Origin: Fumia xinanensis
GTDB taxonomy: Bacteria; Bacillota; Clostridia; Oscillospirales; Ruminococcaceae
Reading direction: 5' to 3'
Assembly: GCF_014384905.1 (NCBI RefSeq)
Contig: NZ_JACRSV010000001.1
Span: forward strand, 1,302,001-1,366,000
DNA: 64,000 nt
The notes beneath the pieces were generated by a model, which saw only the letters and a list, made by a program, of their open reading frames with translations, did no database searches and was not told the DNA's origin. Below are positions 59,849 to 64,000 of the stretch, piece after piece. The stretch's first letter is position 1, and each line of letters opens with the position of its first letter. A program made the translations under genes and the position numbers.

Positions 59849-59977
59849 GAAACCACGGCAACGCAGGTGCGGGTCAAAATCCAATGCTGCCGCATTGGAT
59901 TCATACTCCACCCGCTGACAAAACGGCAGGGACAATGCCCGCCGTCATTCCGCGCCGCGGGCCGAATCACAGACAAA
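59849..59977. repeat. CAAAATCCAATGC-type repeat
   Basis: GGTCAAAATCCAATGCTGCC at 59876, a variant of a word also at 22460, 25225 and 47815; here it is followed by GCATTGGAT, giving a CCAATGC/GCATTGG hairpin. Confidence 0.6.
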
Positions 59978-60016
59978 TAAAAACCCCGCCCTCGCCAAAC
60001 CCAGCAAGGACGGGGT
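59978..60016 (-). terminator. Terminator of the RHH two-gene unit
   Basis: Minus-strand GACCCCGTCC...GGGCGGGGT followed by TTTTATT. Confidence 0.8.
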
Positions 60017-60022
60017 CAACAG

Positions 60023-60301
60023 TTATGCCAAATTTTGCAGAACAAACAGCTCCAGCAGAGCCGAAAGAACCCGCCCCTTGGTGACGAGGGTGCATTCCGG
60101 CGGAGAGTACCGCCGGTCGGCCCGGACCGCCTGCAAAAGAGCGACGCGGCAGGATTTTTCCGGCTGGAGCTTTAAAGCGTAGCTGTCGCCGTCTACGTTG
60201 ATGGTGACGGTGCGGCTGGCGTCCAAAGGATTTGCCGGTATTTCGTCCAGCTGGGCGCAAAGACGGCTGTACTGCTCTTCTCGGAGGCTTCGGACAATCA
60301 C
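60023..60301 (-). CDS. Unknown 92-residue protein downstream of an RHH gene
   Basis: Small alpha/beta protein (MIVRSLREEQYSRLCAQLDE, ASRTVTINVDGDSYALKLQP, RRYSPPECTLVTKGRVLSAL). No family recognised. It starts 3 bases after the RHH gene's stop codon and is surely co-translated. The pair has the size and order of a toxin-antitoxin or transport-regulatory unit, but nothing in the sequence proves toxicity. Confidence 0.7.
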   Translation of the reverse strand: MIVRSLREEQYSRLCAQLDEIPANPLDASRTVTINVDGDSYALKLQPEKSCRVALLQAVRADRRYSPPECTLVTKGRVLSALLELFVLQNLA

Positions 60302-60304
60302 CGG

Positions 60305-60526
60305 TCATTCTCCTTTCTGCCTTTTGACGCCGCCGGCCATGAGACCGACGGTCTGTTTGATAGCGTTTCGGAGGACTTCATCCAGCAGTTCGTCGGGAGA
60401 GCGGCCCATTTTGGCCGCCAGGCGGTCCAGGCGCGCGATGTCATCCGCCGGAATCTCGATGGTGGTGACCACATTGCCGTTTTCGTCGCAAAGGTCGACG
60501 GGAATCAGATTTTTTGTTTCTTTCAT
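60305..60526 (-). CDS. Ribbon-helix-helix protein
   Basis: 73 residues. VVTTIEIPADDIARLDRLAA then SPDELLDEVLRNAIKQT is an RHH core of the antitoxin/Arc type. It likely regulates its own two-gene unit. The ATG at 60526 has AGGAG upstream. The promoter overlaps the plus-strand promoter at 60591-60619, so the first small RNA unit is divergent from it. Confidence 0.8.
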   Translation of the reverse strand: MKETKNLIPVDLCDENGNVVTTIEIPADDIARLDRLAAKMGRSPDELLDEVLRNAIKQTVGLMAGGVKRQKGE

Positions 60527-60590
60527 AGCATTTCTCCTGTTAAATTCCAGCAATCCCTTGAAAGAAACAGCGGCGCATGGTATAACAGCC

Positions 60591-60619
60591 TTGTAAACCG
60601 GTAAGGTTTGTGTTATAAT
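60591..60619 (+). promoter_or_regulatory. Promoter of small RNA unit 1
   Basis: TTGTAA, 17 bases, TATAAT. Confidence 0.7.
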
Positions 60620-60625
60620 ATTTAC

Positions 60626-60703
60626 GCCGACGTTCTTTCTGGATTGTTGGTGTTTGGGGAAGCGGTGTGTACTTTCGAGGGTAAGCGCCGCTTCCTGTTC
60701 TAT
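60626..60703 (+). ncRNA. Putative small RNA, unit 1
   Basis: About 78 nt ending in GGAAGCGG (60658-60665) / CCGCTTCC (60688-60695) and a U-rich tail. The 3' hairpin is shared with units at 60980 and 61661; the 5' part differs. It runs head-on into the RHH gene ending at 60704. Confidence 0.5.
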
Positions 60704-60871
60704 TTATTCGGAGATGTACTGAATAATCGCCTGCCGTATGACATCCGAACGCCGGATGTTATTTTTTTTGCAGTATTCGTCAAGCAAGCTGAGCGTTTTT
60801 GGATCCAGCCGGAATCCTACACGAATAGGCATCGGATTATCAGTCGGTCTCCCCATTTTTTTGCCGGGCAT
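60704..60871 (-). CDS. Very small RHH protein, array copy 1
   Basis: 55 residues, MPGKKMGRPTDNPMPIRVGF then LDPKTLSLLDEYCKKNNIRR and SDVIRQAIIQYISE: a complete ribbon-helix-helix. The lead GKKMGRPTDNP is conserved across the three array genes. AAAGGAGGTGCCT precedes the ATG and a consensus promoter lies at 60899-60927. Likely a dimeric repressor, perhaps of its own promoter and the divergent RNA. Confidence 0.88.
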   Translation of the reverse strand: MPGKKMGRPTDNPMPIRVGFRLDPKTLSLLDEYCKKNNIRRSDVIRQAIIQYISE

Positions 60872-60898
60872 AGGCACCTCCTTTCGCTCGACAAATAT

Positions 60899-60927
60899 AT
60901 TATAGAATTATGTCGGGCAAATGTCAA
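60899..60927 (-). promoter_or_regulatory. Promoter of RHH array copy 1
   Basis: Minus-strand TTGACA, 17 bases, TATAAT. The spacer and downstream region contain CCCGACA and TTGTCGAGCG, a possible operator pair. Confidence 0.85.
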
Positions 60928-60945
60928 GAATTTTCCAAAATTTTC

Positions 60946-60973
60946 TTGTAGATACCAATTTTTCTGCTATAAT
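60946..60973 (+). promoter_or_regulatory. Promoter of small RNA unit 2
   Basis: TTGTAG, 16 bases, TATAAT. It is divergent from the RHH copy 1 promoter. Confidence 0.7.
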
Positions 60974-60978
60974 AAATA

Positions 60979-61063
60979 CCGGTAATCTCCTTACGGCGAT
61001 TACCGGCATAAAGGAAACGGTGAATAAACGTTTAACATCACACCGCTTCCTGTTTTATTTTTT
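60979..61063 (+). ncRNA. Putative small RNA, unit 2
   Basis: About 85 nt with two hairpins. The first is CCGGTAATC/GATTACCGG (60979-61006). The second is GGAAACGGTG/CACCGCTTCC (61013-61050) followed by TGTTTTATTTTTT, a terminator. The loop carries AATAAACGTTTAACATCA. It ends inside the 3' end of the RHH gene at 61055. Confidence 0.65.
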
Positions 61064-61231
61064 GAGGACATCGTACTTTTCGACGATTGTTTCCCGCACG
61101 AACTCCGAGCGGTTTTTTCCTAAAATCTCACAGCTTTCATCGAGTTTTGCCAAAGTCTCCTTGTCCATTTTTACCCGCAACATAAAGACTTTTGGGCTGT
61201 CGGTAGGACGTCCCAATTTTTTCCCTGCCAC
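61055..61231 (-). CDS. Very small RHH protein, array copy 2
   Basis: 58 residues, MAGKKLGRPTDSPKVFMLRV then KMDKETLAKLDESCEILGKN and RSEFVRETIVEKYDVLKK. An RHH protein diverged from copies 1 and 3. GTG start with GGGAGG 12 bases upstream; an in-frame stop lies just before. Promoter at 61268-61296. Convergent with small RNA unit 2, overlapping by about 9 bases. Confidence 0.82.
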   Translation of the reverse strand: MAGKKLGRPTDSPKVFMLRVKMDKETLAKLDESCEILGKNRSEFVRETIVEKYDVLKK

Positions 61232-61267
61232 GAAACCAATTCACCTCCCTTACGTAGCACTAAATGT

Positions 61268-61296
61268 ATTATAGTACTAGTAGCACCAAATGTCAA
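61268..61296 (-). promoter_or_regulatory. Promoter of RHH array copy 2
   Basis: Minus-strand TTGACA, 17 bases, TATAAT. Direct repeats TGGTGCTAC and TAGTGCTAC flank the -10 and could be the operator. Confidence 0.85.
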
Positions 61297-61314
61297 GTGT
61301 GTTTGTAAAAAAAA

Positions 61315-61376
61315 GAACTTACTTTTTGTTAGTAAGTTCTACTTTTTTCTTTGAAGCTATGTACTGCTTCCTGTTC
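61315..61376 (+). other. Degenerate small RNA unit 3
   Basis: GAACTTAC/GTAAGTTC hairpin, a T-rich tract, then GAAGC/GCTTC followed by CTGTTCTATTTATTCGG, identical to the end of unit 1. No -10 is visible, so this copy looks promoterless. Confidence 0.5.
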
Positions 61377-61379
61377 TAT

Positions 61380-61547
61380 TTATTCGGAGATGTACTGAAT
61401 AATCGCCTGCCGTACTACTTCTGATTTTCTTAGATTATTGACTTTACAGTATTCGTCAAGCATGTTGATGGTTTTGGGGTCTAATCGTACTCCGATGCGT
61501 ACTGTCAAGGGATTATCAGTCGGTCTCCCCATTTTCTTGCCGGACAT
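61380..61547 (-). CDS. Very small RHH protein, array copy 3
   Basis: 55 residues, MSGKKMGRPTDNPLTVRIGV then RLDPKTINMLDEYCKVNNLR and KSEVVRQAIIQYISE. Clearly the closest relative of copy 1 (same ends, GRPTDNP and VRQAIIQYISE). GGAGG precedes the ATG; promoter at 61578-61606. Faces the degenerate RNA unit 3. Confidence 0.88.
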   Translation of the reverse strand: MSGKKMGRPTDNPLTVRIGVRLDPKTINMLDEYCKVNNLRKSEVVRQAIIQYISE

Positions 61548-61577
61548 ACTTTCCTCCTTTCGTTCGACATCGTAAAT

Positions 61578-61606
61578 ATTATATACTTCTGTTCAACAAA
61601 TGTCAA
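61578..61606 (-). promoter_or_regulatory. Promoter of RHH array copy 3
   Basis: Minus-strand TTGACA, 17 bases, TATAAT. TTGAAC and GTCGAACG words flank it. Confidence 0.85.
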
Positions 61607-61624
61607 CGGATTTCCAAAATTTTC

Positions 61625-61654
61625 TTGTAAATATGACAATATTCATGCTATAAT
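61625..61654 (+). promoter_or_regulatory. Promoter of small RNA unit 4
   Basis: TTGTAA, 18 bases, TATAAT. Divergent from RHH copy 3. Confidence 0.65.
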
Positions 61655-61659
61655 GAAAA

Positions 61660-61740
61660 CCGGCAATCACCGTGAGGCGATTACCGGCATAAAGGAAGCG
61701 GTGAATAAACGTTCGACATCACGCCGCTTCCTTTTCTATT
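61660..61740 (+). ncRNA. Putative small RNA, unit 4
   Basis: About 80 nt. Hairpins CCGGCAATC/GATTACCGG (61660-61687) and GGAAGCGG/CCGCTTCC (61694-61731), then TTTTCTATT. Nearly identical to unit 2, including the AATAAACGTT loop. No RHH gene faces it. Confidence 0.65.
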
Positions 61741-61872
61741 GCAGGCACCGCTATGAGCCGCCCACCGATAACCCTAAATCGCAGCAAAATTCAGGAGCGG
61801 GGCTCTGCTCCTCCTGCCGTCCCCCTCCGCACAGCGGCAAAACCACAGGACAACACCATCCCCTCCCCCGCA

Positions 61873-61907
61873 AAAAATCCCCCGGAGCAGGCCTCCGGGG
61901 GATTTTT
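61873..61907. terminator. Bidirectional terminator
   Basis: AAAAATCCCCCGGAG/CTCCGGGGGATTTTT. It ends the ImmA-like gene on the minus strand. Confidence 0.92.
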
Positions 61908-61912
61908 ATGTC

Positions 61913-63016
61913 CTATTTCTCGTCGGGGCGGCAGTCTTTACACGGCCGCAGACCATCTTCTAATGCTTCCTGCCGGGTCAGCTCCCGCATATTGTCTCTG
62001 CCGTAAAGGTGAAAGCAGTCCTCCCGATGGTAGCACTCGCCGTACTGTGTCGCCCAAAACATTTTCTGAGCCTGTCCGTCCTGGGTCACCTGGCTCCCCC
62101 CAGGCGGAACCGGCCCTTGTTCCGGCGTTCCGCTGCTGGAACTCGGGGCCTGTCCTTGCTGAAAACCTGCTTCCGGCTGGTCTTCTCCTACTTTTGGCAG
62201 CCCCGTGTCGGGAACCGAAGCTGAAACCGGCTGTGAATTTTCCTCCAGAAGGTCTAAATCGCCCTCCGCCGAGGCCATAGATACGCTCCCGCCGTAATTC
62301 TGGCTCCCGCTGGAACTGTAGGCGGGCAGATTTTCTTCCATGTTAAAATACGGCGCACAGCAACAGATACCTAAAATGACCGCCAAAGCGATAAACGAAG
62401 CCGCGGCCACCCTTTTCAAGCATTTTTGTCCCCGGTGGAAAGAAGGCCGGTCCTCTGCCCCGTTCATCATCTTTATAAGGCTTTTCTCCTGCTGAGTGAC
62501 CAGATGGGCCTCTTTTCGATACTTGAGCACGTCCTTATAAAGCCGCTGGGCGTCCCTTTTTCTCACTCCAGTCACCGCCTGAATATCCTCCGGCGACTGA
62601 ACAGGCAGTTTCGCTAGATAACACACAGGGGCCAGCACACTGCGGGCAAACTCGTTGGCCTCTTCCTCCTGCATCGGGTCTCCGGACCAGCCGTAGCCCA
62701 TCACCGGCCCCAACTTGCGGCAGTGGCCGCAAATCACATGGCCCAGCTCGTGGAGCAGTACACAAAGCCGCTTTTCCCGGTCGATATAATCAGAAATATA
62801 TATGGTAGTCTGATCAAACTCGTCAGTGAGGGCAAATCCGTCCAATTCCAACGTACAGCTAAAGCATTCCCGACGGACCAGCTCCGCCTCCGCTTCAGAA
62901 TATTTGAGGATACGGAAATTCCGCCTTAGAATATATACCAGCTGATCGCAGTCCAAAGGCATATGGGCGATCCGGTAATCTAATCGAAATTTATAAGCCA
63001 AGTTGGGTACGTTCAT
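61913..63016 (-). CDS. ImmA/IrrE-family metallopeptidase with membrane segment and Ada-like Cys motif
   Basis: 367 residues. N-terminal zinc peptidase with HELGH (His89, Glu90, His93) and a downstream EEEANEFARS helix supplying the third ligand. Such peptidases cleave XRE/CI-type repressors to induce mobile elements. Then an HTH-like segment (VTGVRKRDAQRLYKDVL), a hydrophobic helix (about 200-222, AAASFIALAVILGICCCAPY), a Ser/Gly/Pro-rich linker and a C-terminal motif ECYHREDCFHLYGR...RPCKDC, like the metal-binding Cys motif of Ada-N-like domains. ImmA-type proteins rarely carry these last parts. Start at 63016 with GGAG at 7 bases. Confidence 0.85.
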   Translation of the reverse strand: MNVPNLAYKFRLDYRIAHMPLDCDQLVYILRRNFRILKYSEAEAELVRRECFSCTLELDGFALTDEFDQTTIYISDYIDREKRLCVLLHELGHVICGHCRKLGPVMGYGWSGDPMQEEEANEFARSVLAPVCYLAKLPVQSPEDIQAVTGVRKRDAQRLYKDVLKYRKEAHLVTQQEKSLIKMMNGAEDRPSFHRGQKCLKRVAAASFIALAVILGICCCAPYFNMEENLPAYSSSGSQNYGGSVSMASAEGDLDLLEENSQPVSASVPDTGLPKVGEDQPEAGFQQGQAPSSSSGTPEQGPVPPGGSQVTQDGQAQKMFWATQYGECYHREDCFHLYGRDNMRELTRQEALEDGLRPCKDCRPDEK

Positions 63017-63071
63017 CCAATCACTCCAGTACAAATATCCATAGATGTCAAAACCGAGGGTTCTCCGGTGT

Positions 63072-63153
63072 GTATCATAGACCATTTTGTAACCAAATTT
63101 GTATTCATGTCTATGATACTATCTATAATATATGACTAAAAGTGACAAATCAA
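63072..63153 (-). promoter_or_regulatory. Promoter and operator of the ImmA-like gene
   Basis: Minus-strand TTGATT (63148), 17 bases, TATTAT (63125). Downstream is a 10-base perfect inverted repeat GTATCATAGA (63072) / TCTATGATAC (63110). A single TTCGACA box lies at about 63253 in the remaining gap up to 63317. Confidence 0.6.
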
Positions 63154-63317
63154 TAGGATTTTAATCTATTTTTTTATTTATATACAACAATGTTGCTATT
63201 TCTACAAAATTTATTCTACATTTTTAGCTAATTTTCTGGTGATTTTTACAAATTTCGACATTCAGGGCGCAAAGTCCCCTATTATCTTTCTAAAACCATT
63301 GTATAATAATTACTAAA

Positions 63318-63719
63318 TTAACGATACCGCTCCAACATAGCTTCCACCCGGCCCAGCAACCGGACCTGCTCTTTGGGCGGCAGCTTCCGAAACATCGTAA
63401 GAAGCTCTTGCTCGTCATCGGTTAGACCGCTGACGGCCTCCAACTCCCTGTCCCCTGTTTCCGTATAAGCCAGCACCTGATCGCGGGAGGGCGCGCCGGT
63501 CTCCTTGCCGCCTTTCATCATCAGCGAGTCGATGCTGACGCCGAAATAGGCTGACAATGCCGCCATAATGGGAAATGACGCCCTGGAACCCCTTTTGAGG
63601 TTATCCACCACGCTTTTGTTGAGGTTGCAGTCGCTGAGCATCCGATTGACCGAAACGCCCTTCTCCATGCACAGCTCCACCACCATCTCTGCGATTTCCT
63701 GCGGTGAACGAATCTCCAT
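63318..63719 (-). CDS. XRE-family HTH regulator, candidate ImmA partner
   Basis: 133 residues. HTH near 20-75 (KGVSVNRMLSDCNLNKSVVD, KRGSRASFPIMAALSAYFGV). The C-terminus (DDEQELLTMFRKLPPKEQVR) is typical of repressors degraded by ImmA peptidases. It should repress the divergent promoter at 63824-63852. AAAGGGG 8 bases before the ATG. Confidence 0.88.
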   Translation of the reverse strand: MEIRSPQEIAEMVVELCMEKGVSVNRMLSDCNLNKSVVDNLKRGSRASFPIMAALSAYFGVSIDSLMMKGGKETGAPSRDQVLAYTETGDRELEAVSGLTDDEQELLTMFRKLPPKEQVRLLGRVEAMLERYR

Positions 63720-63810
63720 TCTGACGACCCCTTTCCATAACATCCTGCTGTCAGCAGAATGCACAAAACAGATGTTCCAATTTTGTGCCCACTTCCAAAT
63801 TTCATATTTT

Positions 63811-63852
63811 TACGGATATATACTTGACTTACATATATTTACGGAATATAAT
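63811..63852 (+). promoter_or_regulatory. Divergent promoter with TTTACGGA repeats
   Basis: TTGACT (63824), 17 bases, TATAAT (63847). TTTACGGATATA (about 63809) and TTTACGGAATATA (63838) flank or overlap it; a third TTACGGAAA lies near 63942. Likely operator of the XRE protein. Confidence 0.75.
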
Positions 63853-63979
63853 AGGATTACACCACCGATACAGAACCTTTCACAGGCTGTATCCTCCCCC
63901 TGATTCAGGGAATTTTCCAATCAAGTTAATCCTACCATAACCTTACGGAAAATGCAAGAAAAAAGAATCCAAAACCATA

Positions 63980-64000
63980 ATTTACCAGAAAAGGAGTAAA
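63980..64000 (+). promoter_or_regulatory. Ribosome binding site of a gene beyond the window
   Basis: GAAAAGGAG near 63988-63996 right at the end, so a rightward gene starts within a few bases outside. Confidence 0.6.

Overview
The window looks like the chromosome of a GC-rich, spore-former-related Bacillota (Clostridia, probably Oscillospirales). The evidence is consensus sigma-A promoters (TTGACA-17-TATAAT), strong GGAGG ribosome sites with some TTG/GTG starts, a CotH-type protein, a Cys-rich clostridial protein, Spo0A-box-like motifs and a PBSX-type prophage. Non-coding stretches are unusually full of GC-rich low-complexity DNA, minisatellites and small dispersed palindromes, so many long open frames there are spurious.

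Layout. 0-2.5 kb: a membrane-anchored SHOCT protein and a CDF metal transporter. 2.5-8 kb: leftward genes for a right-handed beta-helix protein, an unknown 411-residue protein coupled to an ECF sigma factor, a truncated beta-helix paralogue and a papain-like peptidase with choline-binding-type repeats. Three of these share one upstream promoter element. 8-46.3 kb: a PBSX-like prophage read leftward from its immunity region at 44.6-46.3 kb. The order is Cro-like, DnaD-type replication protein, HTH protein, ArpU-like late activator, TerS, TerL, portal, scaffold, capsid, connectors, sheath, tube, tail chaperone with a -1 frameshift site, a miniature tape measure, a MuF-barnase toxin with barstar, LysM and baseplate genes, fibres, holins and an M23 lysin. 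No integrase is visible. A 5.7 kb block between TerL and portal carries three paralogous membrane proteins with near-identical promoters, facing a modular protein and a broken copy of that protein.

46.5-60.5 kb: host genes. These are a Cys-rich conserved protein, a VTC / DUF4956 / CotH operon, a divergent XRE-SLOG pair, a two-component system, an S66 LD-carboxypeptidase, a Fur-boxed heavy-metal exporter, a Fur-family regulator, a pentapeptide-repeat protein and an RHH two-gene unit. 60.58-61.74 kb: a tandem array of three very small RHH genes, each facing a short structured RNA-like transcription unit on the other strand, plus one solo RNA unit. 61.9-64 kb: an ImmA-type metallopeptidase fused to a membrane segment and an Ada-like Cys motif, and an XRE regulator divergent from a gene just beyond the window; this may be the immunity end of a second mobile element.

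The most unusual structures are the RHH/small-RNA array (60.6-61.7 kb), an array of twelve perfect mini-hairpins between duplicated promoters in the prophage immunity region (45.05-45.40 kb), the membrane-protein cassette inside the prophage (30.7-35.5 kb), and the relocated MuF-barnase toxin beside a shortened tape measure (19.3-20.9 kb). All functions are read from sequence by eye; no searches were run.
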